Part shown: positions 1 through 6,977 of the stretch, piece after piece
Layout: every line of letters starts with the position of its first letter
Numbering within the stretch: the stretch's first letter is position 1
NCBI GenBank assembly: GCA_035697245.1
Contig: DASSDH010000017.1
Coordinates: 1-14,295, forward strand
DNA length: 14,295 nt
Reading direction: 5' to 3'
Source of the DNA: JACVRX01 sp035697245
GTDB lineage: Bacteria > Actinomycetota > Actinomycetes > Jiangellales > Jiangellaceae
Position numbers and translations under genes: made by a program
The notes under the pieces: generated by a model
Told to the model about the DNA's origin: nothing
Databases searched by the model: none
What the model saw: the letters and a program-made list of their open reading frames with translations, nothing else

Positions 1-1385
1 GATTCCTTCTCGCCCGTCACGGCGTCGAGCACGGTGAGTCCCTCGAGATGAGTGTCGCCGTGTACCTCCAAGACCGTGGTGCCTGTCCGGACGTCGATGT
101 TGGGGGTCGCTTGGATCTGGGTGATGAGGTACGACGACATCGACTCGCTGAGCGAACGACCTCGGACGAGAAGGGTGACAGATCGGCTTCGCTGGGCAAG
201 GTAGACGGCGGCCTGCCCAGCAGAGTTGGCGCCGCCAACGATGTAAACGTCCTCCCCGGCACAGCTGACCGCCTCGGTCAGGGCGGCACCGTAGTACACC
301 CCCCGGCCGGTGAGCGGTGCGGCGCCCGGAGCATCCAGCTGCCGGTAGGTGACGCCAGTGGCCAGGATCGCGCTGTGTGCTTCGATGGTGCCGCCGTCGG
401 CGAAGCGTACGACGCGTGCCGCGCCGCGAACTTCGACGGCGGTGACGTCACGTGCGCTGATCAGTTCTGCACCGAACTTGATCGCCTGACGGCGGGCCCG
501 CTCTGCCAGCTGCGAGCCAGAGACGCCATCAGGGAAACCGAGGTAATTCTCGATGCGCGCACTCTCACCGGCCTGCCCACCCGTGGCCGTACGCTCGACC
601 ACCACGGTGCGCAGACCTTCTGAGGCGGCGTACACCGCGGCGGCCAGGCCGGCGGGGCCGCCCCCTACGATGATCACGTCATAGAACGTCTCAGCGGGGT
701 GAGTCGACAGACCCACGCTCGCGGCCATCTCGGCGTCGTTGGGCGAGCGCAGCACCTCCCCCTCGGGGGTGATCACCACCGGGATGCAGCTCCCGTCGGA
801 GATGCCTGCGGCCGCCAGCAACCGCTCACCCTCGGGCTCCGTGACGGCGTACCAGCGATAAGGCACGCGGTTGCGGGCAAGGAAGTCGCGCACCTCAAAA
901 GACCGTGCCGACCACCGGTGCCCGATCACCTTCGTGTCCGGCACCGGCGCGTGTGCCGACCGCGTCCAATCGTCGAGGAGCGCCGTCACCACCGGGTACA
1001 GCTTCTCCTCAGGCGGGTCCCAGGGCTTGAGCAGATAGTGATCGACGTCGACGAGGTTGATCGCCTGGATGGCTGCATCGGTGTCGGCGTAGGCGGTCAG
1101 TAGCACACGGCGCGCGTACGGAAAGAGATCCATGGCTTGCTCGAGGAACTCGATGCCGTTCATCTGCGGCATCCGGTAGTCGGCCAGGATCACCGCCACC
1201 TGCTCGCCCCGGAGCTTGAGCTCACGCAGTGCCTCGAGGGTCTGCACGCCACTTTCGCCACGCACGATCCGGTGCTCGGCGCCGTACTGCCGGCGAAGGT
1301 CGCGTGCGACGGCTCGGGACACGCTGGAGTCGTCGTCCACGGTGACGATCGCGGGTCGGCTGGGAGATCCATCGGGTCCGGCCAC
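1..1385 (-). CDS. Receiver domain fused to thioredoxin-reductase-like FAD oxidoreductase (3' end cut by window edge)
   Basis: 461 codons are visible and the C-terminus lies beyond the left edge. Residues about 10-125 form a CheY-like receiver: acidic pair D17/D18, phosphoacceptor D69 (in LADYRMP), T97 and K120 (LLKPWD). Residues about 140-225 look like a thioredoxin/glutaredoxin-fold linker without CxxC. An FAD-binding GGGPAG motif follows, with a GGQAG segment and then the NADPH-site motif VGGANSAGQA. Where classical thioredoxin reductases carry CATC, this protein reads YGAALTEAVSC, so the redox-active disulfide is absent. The GTG start at 1385 is preceded by AAGGAGG four bases upstream. The fusion architecture is known in actinobacteria and proteobacteria. 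The role is inferred: a cytosolic NAD(P)H-dependent flavoprotein controlled by phosphorylation, with unknown partner and substrate. No cognate histidine kinase is visible in this window. Confidence 0.88.
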   Translation of the reverse strand, partial: MAGPDGSPSRPAIVTVDDDSSVSRAVARDLRRQYGAEHRIVRGESGVQTLEALRELKLRGEQVAVILADYRMPQMNGIEFLEQAMDLFPYARRVLLTAYADTDAAIQAINLVDVDHYLLKPWDPPEEKLYPVVTALLDDWTRSAHAPVPDTKVIGHRWSARSFEVRDFLARNRVPYRWYAVTEPEGERLLAAAGISDGSCIPVVITPEGEVLRSPNDAEMAASVGLSTHPAETFYDVIIVGGGPAGLAAAVYAASEGLRTVVVERTATGGQAGESARIENYLGFPDGVSGSQLAERARRQAIKFGAELISARDVTAVEVRGAARVVRFADGGTIEAHSAILATGVTYRQLDAPGAAPLTGRGVYYGAALTEAVSCAGEDVYIVGGANSAGQAAVYLAQRSRSVTLLVRGRSLSESMSSYLITQIQATPNIDVRTGTTVLEVHGDTHLEGLTVLDAVTGEKE

Positions 1386-1570
1386 GAGGCCTCCTTCGAG
1401 CGCATAGCTGCAGGCGCGACAAACACCGGGCGCACGCCACAGACGCCCGGCGAACACCAGCCACGTTATCGCCGGAGCTGTAGGGCGCCCCAATCCGTTG
1501 CACTCGGCGGGCTCACCACCGTGAACGCAATTGGCCGGCCGCGTGGCAGGTCGCCTGCTGTGTTGAGTCA

Positions 1571-1614
1571 CGCGATGGCGCCGCTTCCGCCCCCCTGCCA
1601 GCGGCGCCATCGCG
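1571..1614. repeat. Perfect 15-bp inverted repeat with 14-base loop
   Basis: Left arm 1571-1585 and right arm 1600-1614 are exact reverse complements, around a C-rich loop at 1586-1599. No T-run follows on either strand, so it is not a canonical intrinsic terminator. It may be a U-less terminator, a regulatory RNA structure, or an extragenic palindrome. It lies about 185 bases upstream of the receiver-flavoprotein start. Confidence 0.6.
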
Positions 1615-1783
1615 CAACGGTGACGCTGCACGGCGGTGGCCACGGTGACGTGCCGGGTGGGTGACGGCGGAGCGTCCGCGCCGTGAACTTCTGACCGGCA
1701 GCAAGGACCTTTTCTAACCGCGCCTGCTCGTGAGCCGCCCGCGGACTTATCGTTGCGAGTTGGCTTCGAGCCGCCCCCTAAGG

Positions 1784-1820
1784 GCGGCCCGCACCGGTCC
1801 TCGTAGTAGGTGCGGGCCGC
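1784..1820 (-). terminator. Candidate transcription terminator after formate dehydrogenase
   Basis: Exact 12-bp GC-rich stem (arms 1784-1795 and 1809-1820, 13-base loop) starting 32 bases past the formate dehydrogenase stop. On the minus strand it is followed by CCTTAGGGGG rather than a U-tract; on the plus strand it is followed by TTT. U-poor hairpins are common at actinobacterial gene ends. The position makes termination of the minus-strand gene the most likely role. Confidence 0.55.
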
Positions 1821-1852
1821 TTTGCGCTAGCGGGTCCGCACAATGCCCACGT

Positions 1853-3016
1853 CTAAGCCAGGCCTGCAGTGTAAGAGTGGGCGCCAGTGCCGGCCAGCGC
1901 GCCACCCTGCACGATGAGGTACTCCTCGCGGATCGGGCTGTTGGCGAAGAAGCACTCCAGGATTTCCCGGGTACCCGCCGCATAACGGGCCTGTGCGGAC
2001 AGGCTCGAGCCCGAGATGTGCGGCGTCATGCCGTGGTGCGGCATCGTGCGCCACGGGTGGTCGGGTGGCGCCGGCTGCGGGAACCACACGTCACCGGCGT
2101 AACCAGCGAGCTGACCGCTGTTCAGTGCACGGACGACCGCATCCCGGTTGCAGATCTTCCCCCGCGCGGTGTTGATCAGGTACGCGCCGTGCTTCATGGT
2201 GGACAGCAGCTCGTCGTTGAACAGGCCCTCGGTCTCGGGGTGCAAGGGCGCGTTGATGGTCACCACGTCGCAGTGCGGCACCATGTCCTGTGTGTTCGGG
2301 TGGTAGGTCAACCCGAGTTCGTCCTCGACCTGGGCCGGAAGCCGGTGCTTGTCGGTGTAGAGCAGCGTCACGTCGAACGGCGCCAGCCTGCGCAGTACCG
2401 CGGTGCCGATCCGGCCCGCGGCAACGGTACCGACCGTCATGCCTTCCAGGTCGTAGGAGCGTGCGACGCAGTCGGCGATATTCCAGCCGCTGTCGAGCAC
2501 CCATTGGTGGGACGGCAGGTAGTTGCGGACAAGCGACAGGATCATCATCACCACGTGCTCGGCGACGCTGATGCTGTTGCAGTAGGTCACCTCGGCGACG
2601 GTGATCCGGTGCTTGATCGCAGCGTCCAGGTCCACGTGGTCGGAGCCGATCCCGGCGGTGATCGCCAGCTTCAACTTCGGCGCCCTCGCGATGCGTTCGG
2701 CGGTCAGATAGGCCGGCCAAAACGGCTGGCTGATCACCACGTCGGCGTCCGGAAGTTCCCGATCGAACACCGAGCCCTCGCCGTCCTTGGACGAGGTGAC
2801 CACCAATTGGTGCCCCGCACTCTCTAGGTAACGTCGCAGGCCGAGCTCACCGGACACGCTGCCAAGCAGGTCACCTGGGGTGAAATCGATCGCCTCCGGA
2901 GTCGGCATCGACTGCCCGTTGGGATACTGCTCCAACGCTGGAATGCTGGCTCGCGGGTATGTCCTCGGGTACCCGTCGACCGGGTCGTCATATAGCACAC
3001 ACAGCACCTTTGCCAC
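1853..3016 (-). CDS. fdh: NAD-dependent formate dehydrogenase
   Basis: Oxidises formate to CO2 with reduction of NAD+. The protein belongs to the metal-free D-2-hydroxyacid dehydrogenase superfamily and is cytosolic. At 387 residues it is close to the well-studied Pseudomonas sp. 101 enzyme, which has about 14 extra C-terminal residues. Recognisable family blocks are FTPG, GSVSGELGLR, SQPFWPAY, TAGIGSDHVDL, the Rossmann motif VGTVAAGRIG and WFPQPAPPDHPW. Counting the initiator Met, catalytic and substrate residues fall at N147, R285, Q314 and H333, and D222 in YTDKHR fits NAD+ rather than NADP+. I chose the GTG at 3016 because AAGGAG lies about 9 bases upstream and translation then begins AKVLCVLYDD as in homologues. 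An ATG at 3040 would add eight residues and lacks a ribosome site. A candidate promoter lies at 3100-3128 and a hairpin follows the gene. Confidence 0.97.
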   Translation of the reverse strand: MAKVLCVLYDDPVDGYPRTYPRASIPALEQYPNGQSMPTPEAIDFTPGDLLGSVSGELGLRRYLESAGHQLVVTSSKDGEGSVFDRELPDADVVISQPFWPAYLTAERIARAPKLKLAITAGIGSDHVDLDAAIKHRITVAEVTYCNSISVAEHVVMMILSLVRNYLPSHQWVLDSGWNIADCVARSYDLEGMTVGTVAAGRIGTAVLRRLAPFDVTLLYTDKHRLPAQVEDELGLTYHPNTQDMVPHCDVVTINAPLHPETEGLFNDELLSTMKHGAYLINTARGKICNRDAVVRALNSGQLAGYAGDVWFPQPAPPDHPWRTMPHHGMTPHISGSSLSAQARYAAGTREILECFFANSPIREEYLIVQGGALAGTGAHSYTAGLA

Positions 3017-3099
3017 GGCGAGGTCTCCTTCGAATGTCATGTGCGGTCACGCTCCGCGGCAGCTGGGAAGAGCGTTGCCGCAAGCCCTGAATGACTGGA

Positions 3100-3128
3100 C
3101 TCGTACGGGCCGGCGTGACGAAGGTCAA
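3100..3128 (-). promoter_or_regulatory. Candidate sigma-A promoter for formate dehydrogenase
   Basis: Read on the minus strand, TTGACC (3123-3128) is followed by a 17-base spacer and TACGAG (3100-3105). The -35 element is good and equals the -35 of the two other candidate promoters in this window. The -10 keeps TA but lacks the final T. The predicted start near 3093 would give a leader of roughly 77 bases. Confidence 0.4.
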
Positions 3129-3181
3129 CGCGTTCCTGCTGATCGGTTCAAAGCTTGTACCTTCGAAAACCGGCACAGCAC
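3125..3181 (-). CDS. Possible 18-codon leader ORF upstream of formate dehydrogenase
   Basis: A GTG at 3181 is preceded by GGAGG with an 8-base spacer and opens an 18-codon frame ending in TGA at 3125-3127. The peptide (VLCRFSKVQALNRSAGTR) has one Cys and no recognisable family. Its stop overlaps the -35 box of the candidate formate dehydrogenase promoter, so it would need an upstream promoter. Either it is a true small or leader ORF, or the ribosome-site match is chance. Support is one good Shine-Dalgarno only. Confidence 0.2.
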   Translation of the reverse strand: MLCRFSKVQALNRSAGTR

Positions 3182-3368
3182 GGCGGTGTCCTCCAGCTAC
3201 TCGACGAGAAGGGAAAGCCGCGGGCGACACACCGACTCGCAGTACCGTGACGATACACGGATGGTGAGTCAGACCGCGGTTGGATCCGCTGGCAGCGCGC
3301 CCGTCGAGTCGAACACCCGCGCGTTGTGGCCGGCAGTTCAAGGATCTCGATTAGCGCCTGCGCCGCGG

Positions 3369-4220
3369 TCAGCCAGCGAGCACTGCGCGTTCTCTGCGCG
3401 GATCCCAGCGCCAGTCTGGGCGGCCCGGGCCGAGGTGCACGCCACCCAGCCAGCGGTCGGTCGCCGGTCGCGTGGAGCGGCCGGCGATCACGTCGACACC
3501 GGCGGACGTGATGGCGTATCTCCCGTCGGCCAACCGGCTCACCAGTGGTGCCAGATCGTCGGCGACCGCCCACAGCGGCCGGTCGCTGATCCATGGCGGT
3601 CGCTCCTTGACCGCGACGGCCACGAACAACTCGCTTGCAGACCGCGGAGCGAACCGCAACGCGGCGAGGATCTCGCGCTCGAGCCGCGACACGCCGCTCC
3701 GCGCATCGGGCAGCTCGGCGAGCAGCCGGCTGAATGCGGGCACACCCGCCCACGGCCGCGGTTCGGGGGAGCGTAGGGCGGCGAAGGCGTCCGGGCGTGG
3801 ATGGAATCGGCGCCGACGCCGCCATGCTGTGTACAGATTGCGATCGGCCCGGTGCGGCACGGAGACCAGCCACACCGGCGCCGAATGACCGGCCAGCCGA
3901 TCGGCTACCTGGGCAAGAGCCAGAGCGCACACCAGGTCCGGTTCGAACCAGAGGACCATCTCGGCGCGTCGGCGCCGGGCAGTGTCGAGCAGCTCGTCCC
4001 GTTCCCGCATCGACGCGAGCAGGTCGGTCTCCCGACCCCAACCGCGGGCGGCAAGATGCGCGGCCCGAACCTCGGCGAGCTCGGCAGGCGTCAAGCCGGT
4101 GGGCACCGGGCCGTCGTGCAGCACGTCGCGCCACGGCAGGAGGTCCTCGACCGGCAGCCCGACGACCGGCGCGACGCCAGCGGCCAGTGCATCGCCGGGA
4201 GCTACATGCAGGGCGTCCAC
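3369..4220 (-). CDS. DUF1835 domain-containing protein, function unknown
   Basis: 283 residues, no signal peptide or membrane helix, so probably cytosolic. Residues about 1-125 resemble the DUF1835 family: HVAPGDALAAG near the start, the family-typical WRDVLHDGPVP at about 30-40, and LWFEPDLVCALALAQ near 90-104. The C-terminal part (about 175-245) looks like a winged-helix module (REILAALRF, ending LADGRYAITSAG), comparable to the DUF3658-type domain often paired with DUF1835. No reaction or partner is established for the family. The GTG start at 4220 begins the conserved HVAPGD region almost immediately. I see no good Shine-Dalgarno upstream, so a leaderless or weakly translated message is possible. 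The gene is divergent from the phosphatidyltransferase gene, with 67 bases between starts. Confidence 0.8.
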   Translation of the reverse strand: MDALHVAPGDALAAGVAPVVGLPVEDLLPWRDVLHDGPVPTGLTPAELAEVRAAHLAARGWGRETDLLASMRERDELLDTARRRRAEMVLWFEPDLVCALALAQVADRLAGHSAPVWLVSVPHRADRNLYTAWRRRRRFHPRPDAFAALRSPEPRPWAGVPAFSRLLAELPDARSGVSRLEREILAALRFAPRSASELFVAVAVKERPPWISDRPLWAVADDLAPLVSRLADGRYAITSAGVDVIAGRSTRPATDRWLGGVHLGPGRPDWRWDPRRERAVLAG

Positions 4221-4250
4221 GCGACCACTGTGCCCGACAAGTCCGTCAGC

Positions 4251-4256
4251 TAATGT
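4251..4256 (+). promoter_or_regulatory. Candidate -10 element for the pgsA2-like operon
   Basis: TAATGT fits the TAnnnT pattern and would place the transcript start near 4263, about 25 bases before the ATG. No recognisable -35 lies 16-18 bases upstream (CTGTGC at best). It sits in the 67-base divergent region shared with the DUF1835 gene. Confidence 0.35.
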
Positions 4257-4287
4257 CGCGACAGAAGCCCGGGGCAGGAGGTGAGTG

Positions 4288-4869
4288 ATGGAGATCCAGG
4301 AGACCGAGATTCAAACCAATCGGGTACTGACGATCCCGAACCTGCTCTCCGTACTGCGCCTGCTGGGGATTCCGCTGTTCCTCTGGCTGGTGCTCGGGCC
4401 CGAGGCCGACGGGTGGGCGTTCGTCGTCCTCGCCGCGTCGGCCTTCACCGACTACCTCGACGGCGTGCTGGCCCGCCGCTGGCATCAGATCAGCCGGGTC
4501 GGTCAGTTGCTCGACCCGATCGCCGACCGGCTCTACATCCTCGCCACCGTGATCGCGTTGACGCTGCGCGAGATCGTCCCGGTGTGGTTTGCTGTCGCGT
4601 TGGTCGCACGAGACGTATTTTTGGCCGGACTGGTTCCGGCGTTGCGCCGCCGGGGCCTCACGGCTCTTCCCGTCCACTTCCTCGGCAAGGCGGCGACCTT
4701 CACCCTGCTTGCGGCCTTTCCGTTGTTGCTGCTCGGCGACGGTGAGAGCACGCTGGCGCTCCTGGCGCGGGTTTTCGGCTGGTCGTTCGCCATCTGGGGG
4801 CTGGGCCTCTACTGGTGGGCCGGACTGCTCTACGCCGAGCAAGCCCGCCGGCTGCTCCGCACGACGTAA
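4288..4869 (+). CDS. pgsA2: CDP-alcohol phosphatidyltransferase (PgsA2-like)
   Basis: Integral membrane enzyme that transfers a phosphatidyl group from a CDP-lipid to an alcohol, releasing CMP. The full CDP-alcohol phosphotransferase signature is present: D55-x2-D58-G59-x2-A62-R63-x8-G72-x3-D76-x3-D80, whose Asp residues bind the catalytic metals. TIPNLLSVLRL at 15-25 is the usual N-terminal block. Several hydrophobic segments (about 28-53, 85-110, 125-150, 160-185) fit a six-helix fold, and 193 residues is normal length. Synteny points to Rv1822, annotated pgsA2 (phosphatidylglycerophosphate synthase-like), but the acceptor alcohol cannot be read from sequence. The ATG at 4288 sits six bases after AGGAGG (4276-4281); a GTG at 4285 is too close. 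It is the first gene of the conserved plus-strand block. Confidence 0.92.
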   Translation: MEIQETEIQTNRVLTIPNLLSVLRLLGIPLFLWLVLGPEADGWAFVVLAASAFTDYLDGVLARRWHQISRVGQLLDPIADRLYILATVIALTLREIVPVWFAVALVARDVFLAGLVPALRRRGLTALPVHFLGKAATFTLLAAFPLLLLGDGESTLALLARVFGWSFAIWGLGLYWWAGLLYAEQARRLLRTT

Positions 4870-4933
4870 CGACCGAGCAACTCGTCGCGGCACTTTCGGC
4901 CGGCGTCTGCGGCCATGCGACGATGGAGACGTG

Positions 4934-5785
4934 GTGACGCGACCGACGGCAGGCGTCCGCCCACCCGCCCGGCCAGACGCGTCGATGTCGCTCATCACCG
5001 ACCTGTTCGTTCACCCCATCGATGAGGGGTATGCCGAAGCGGCCCGACGCCGGCCAGCGGCGAGCGACCCATCGCCCGGCGGCAAAGCCACGATCTCACC
5101 GGCGCTGATTCTCGGTCTGCTCGCCCTCGGGCTGTTGCTCGGGACGGCGGCACTTCAGGTGCGACAGAATGCCGGTGTCGTGTCGGCCGAGCGCGAGTCA
5201 CTCGTCGAGCGGATCGACCTGGCCACTGCGCACGCCGACGCCCTCGAGCGCGAGCTCGCCGGGGTCGAGCAGGACATCGTCGAGATCGAAGCCGGTCAGC
5301 AGAACAGCCGGGCCGTCGGCAACGAGCTGCGGGACTCCATCGCGGTGACGCAGGGAGCTACCGGAACCCGTGCGGTTACCGGACCAGGCGTGGTGGTCGA
5401 GATCGACAACGCCGAAAGCGGCGACGGCTCTGGTTCTTCGTCGGTTCTCGATCTCGACGTCCAGCAGGTCGTCAACGGTCTGTGGGCGGCAGGCGCCGAG
5501 GCAGTCGCCGTCAACGGGCAGCGAGTTACTGCACTGACCGCGATCCGGTCCGCCAACGACGTCATTCTGGTGAACTTCCGGCCGCTGAACCCGCCTTACC
5601 AGGTCAGCGCGATCGGCGACGCGCGCACGCTAGGCAGCCGGTTCCTGGAGGGTCCCGGCGGCGAATGGTTGCTCGCTGCTGCCAATACGGCGGGCATCCA
5701 GTTCGACGTTCGTACCGAAGCATCGCTTACCCTGCCTGCTGCGGGCGCGGCGTTGCGCTTGGCCAAATCCCAGGAGCCTTCGTGA
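4934..5785 (+). CDS. DUF881 membrane protein, first paralogue (Rv1823-like)
   Basis: 283 residues. A cytoplasmic N-terminal tail of about 52 residues leads into one membrane helix (about 54-74, PALILGLLALGLLLGTAALQ). A coiled-coil stretch follows (about 85-135, rich in E, A, L and Q), then an extracytoplasmic DUF881 domain marked by TGPGVVVEI, LDVQQVVNGLWAAGAEAVAV and PPYQVSAIGD. The family occurs next to the small basic protein in many Gram-positives (ylxW/ylxX/sbp beside ftsZ in Bacillus), suggesting an envelope or division role, but no biochemical function is known. Start choice: GGAG at 4925-4928 favours GTG 4934 (spacing 5) over GTG 4931; ATG 4985 has no ribosome site. The stop overlaps the next start as GTGA. 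Confidence 0.88.
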   Translation: MTRPTAGVRPPARPDASMSLITDLFVHPIDEGYAEAARRRPAASDPSPGGKATISPALILGLLALGLLLGTAALQVRQNAGVVSAERESLVERIDLATAHADALERELAGVEQDIVEIEAGQQNSRAVGNELRDSIAVTQGATGTRAVTGPGVVVEIDNAESGDGSGSSSVLDLDVQQVVNGLWAAGAEAVAVNGQRVTALTAIRSANDVILVNFRPLNPPYQVSAIGDARTLGSRFLEGPGGEWLLAAANTAGIQFDVRTEASLTLPAAGAALRLAKSQEPS

Positions 5786-6114
5786 TACCGGCCATCGGAC
5801 TGCTGCTCGGCATCCTTGCCGGGCTGCTGTTCGATGTCGACGTGCCCCTTGCCCTCCAGCCCTATCTGCCGATCGCCGTCGTGGCCGCGCTCGACGCTGT
5901 GTTCGGTGGCCTCCGGGCGGTCATGGACGGAGTGTTCAACGACAAGGTCTTCGTCGTCTCGTTCGTAGCCAACGTCATCATCGCCGCCTTCATCGTCTTC
6001 CTCGGCGACCAGCTTGGCGTCGGCTCACAGCTGTCGACGGCGGTCGTCGTCGTCTTCGGTATCCGGATATTCACCAACGTCGCGACCATTCGACGTCACG
6101 TCTTCCGTGCCTGA
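5782..6114 (+). CDS. sbp: Small basic family (Sbp, DUF1290) membrane protein (Rv1824-like)
   Basis: 110 residues with about four hydrophobic segments: IPAIGLLLGILAGLL at 2-16, a conserved centre containing LPIAVVAALDAVFGGLRA, FVANVIIAAFIVFLGD, and a C-terminal STAVVVVFGIRIFTNVATIR. Length and these blocks match the Sbp/DUF1290 family, whose Bacillus member lies just upstream of ftsA-ftsZ. Its function is unknown; a role in the division or envelope machinery is inferred from context. GTG at 5782 is preceded by AGGAG (5772-5776) with five bases of spacing and overlaps the previous stop by four bases. The following DUF881 gene starts eight bases before this gene ends, so the three genes look translationally coupled. 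Confidence 0.92.
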   Translation: MIPAIGLLLGILAGLLFDVDVPLALQPYLPIAVVAALDAVFGGLRAVMDGVFNDKVFVVSFVANVIIAAFIVFLGDQLGVGSQLSTAVVVVFGIRIFTNVATIRRHVFRA

Positions 6115-6964
6115 GTCCACCAGCCCCGCGACAGTCGGACCGGGCGCAGCGTCCGGTCCGTCCGGACCGAACAAGGCTGCGCCGGCCGTCGAGGAGCCAA
6201 GGCGCCGGTTCGTCCCGACGGCTCCCACTGGTATGCACCGCCTCGGCAAGGCACTGCGGGCGCGACCCGACGTCGGCCAGGTGGGCGTCGCGGCCCTGGT
6301 CGGTCTGCTCGGGTTCGCCGCCGCAGTGCAGGTACGAGCCGACGACGACGACCTGCTCAACCGGGCTCGGCGGGGAGATCTCTTCCTGATCCTGGACGGC
6401 CTCACCGCGCGCGGCGACCAGCTAGAGGAACAGATCGCCCAGCTGGAAAACGATCGCCGCGAGTTGCTTTCGGGCGCCGACAGCGAGGCGGCGGCGCTGG
6501 AACAGACCGCCGAGCTGGCCCAACAGCTCGCCGTGCTCGCCGGGACCGTCGGTGCCACCGGACCGGGGGTCACGGTGACGATCGTCGATCCCGACGGGCA
6601 GGTTGGGGCGCGGACGATGTACTCGGCGGTCCAGGAGCTCCGCAGTGCCGGCGCCGAGGCGATCGAGCTGTCCGGGGGCGACGGAGAGCAGGTTCGCGTG
6701 GTCGCCACCACGTACTTCGTCGACGACGACCAAGGGATAGCAGTCGATGGTGTGCACTTGGAGCCGCCGTACCGCTTCACCGTGATCGGAGAGCCGGAGA
6801 CCCTGGCCGAGGCGATGGAGTTCCCGCAAGGCGTGGTCGACGCTGTCACCGGCGACGGTGGCACGGCGACCGTGGCGCAGCATGACGAGTTGGTCGTCGA
6901 CGTCGTGCACCAGGTGACGCCGCCTCAGTACGCTAGCCCGGCCCCTGACGACGACTCGGGCTGA
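6107..6964 (+). CDS. DUF881 membrane protein, second paralogue (Rv1825-like)
   Basis: 285 residues from a GTG at 6107. A Pro/Ala-rich cytoplasmic tail of about 60 residues precedes one membrane helix (about 62-82, VGQVGVAALVGLLGFAAAVQV). A coiled coil (about 95-145) and the DUF881 domain follow, with TGPGVTVTIVDPDG, MYSAVQELRSAGAEAIEL and PPYRFTVIGEPE. It shares TM - coil - DUF881 architecture with the gene at 4934, so the pair is probably an old duplication around sbp. The start is uncertain: GTG 6107 overlaps sbp by eight bases and lacks a strong Shine-Dalgarno, while ATG 6233 would still keep the helix. Upstream codons are shadow of sbp. The product is expected to be a bitopic membrane protein; no enzymatic motif is visible. 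Confidence 0.85.
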   Translation: MPESTSPATVGPGAASGPSGPNKAAPAVEEPRRRFVPTAPTGMHRLGKALRARPDVGQVGVAALVGLLGFAAAVQVRADDDDLLNRARRGDLFLILDGLTARGDQLEEQIAQLENDRRELLSGADSEAAALEQTAELAQQLAVLAGTVGATGPGVTVTIVDPDGQVGARTMYSAVQELRSAGAEAIELSGGDGEQVRVVATTYFVDDDQGIAVDGVHLEPPYRFTVIGEPETLAEAMEFPQGVVDAVTGDGGTATVAQHDELVVDVVHQVTPPQYASPAPDDDSG

Positions 6965-6977
6965 TCGAGGAGGAATC

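Larger units (their letters stand above)
1386..1852. other. Intergenic region between formate dehydrogenase and the receiver-flavoprotein gene
   Basis: About 470 bases without a supported gene. It holds two perfect inverted repeats (1571-1614 and 1784-1820, listed separately) and the leader of the gene starting at 1385. A weak minus-strand promoter candidate is TTGGGG (1488-1493) with GATAAC (1465-1470), spacer 17; the match is poor and unproven. Open frames on either strand here are Arg/Ser/Pro-rich and look like GC-driven shadows. Confidence 0.5.
3017..3368. other. Intergenic region upstream of formate dehydrogenase
   Basis: About 350 bases between the DUF1835 stop and the formate dehydrogenase start. 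It contains the candidate promoter at 3100-3128 and a possible 18-codon ORF at 3125-3181, both listed separately. I see no convincing terminator hairpin for the DUF1835 gene and no tRNA. Longer open frames crossing this stretch extend into neighbouring genes in the wrong frame and have no family resemblance. Confidence 0.5.

Noticed and set aside
48..1664. Several plus-strand open frames opposite the receiver-flavoprotein gene and its leader
   Set aside because: They mirror an intact receiver-FAD-NADPH coding frame on the minus strand and show no recognisable domain.
1700..1850. A tRNA or structured RNA around the hairpin at 1784-1820
   Set aside because: Only a single stem is visible. There is no cloverleaf, T-loop GGTTCGA-type motif or CCA-adjacent acceptor pairing.
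1730..2827. Long plus-strand open frame (365 codons)
   Set aside because: Antisense to formate dehydrogenase, whose every conserved residue is on the other strand. The product is His/Arg/Val-rich with no family resemblance: a GC-rich shadow.
6025..6864. Minus-strand 279-codon Ser/Arg/Pro-rich frame
   Set aside because: Antisense to the second DUF881 gene; the low-complexity composition is typical of a shadow frame.
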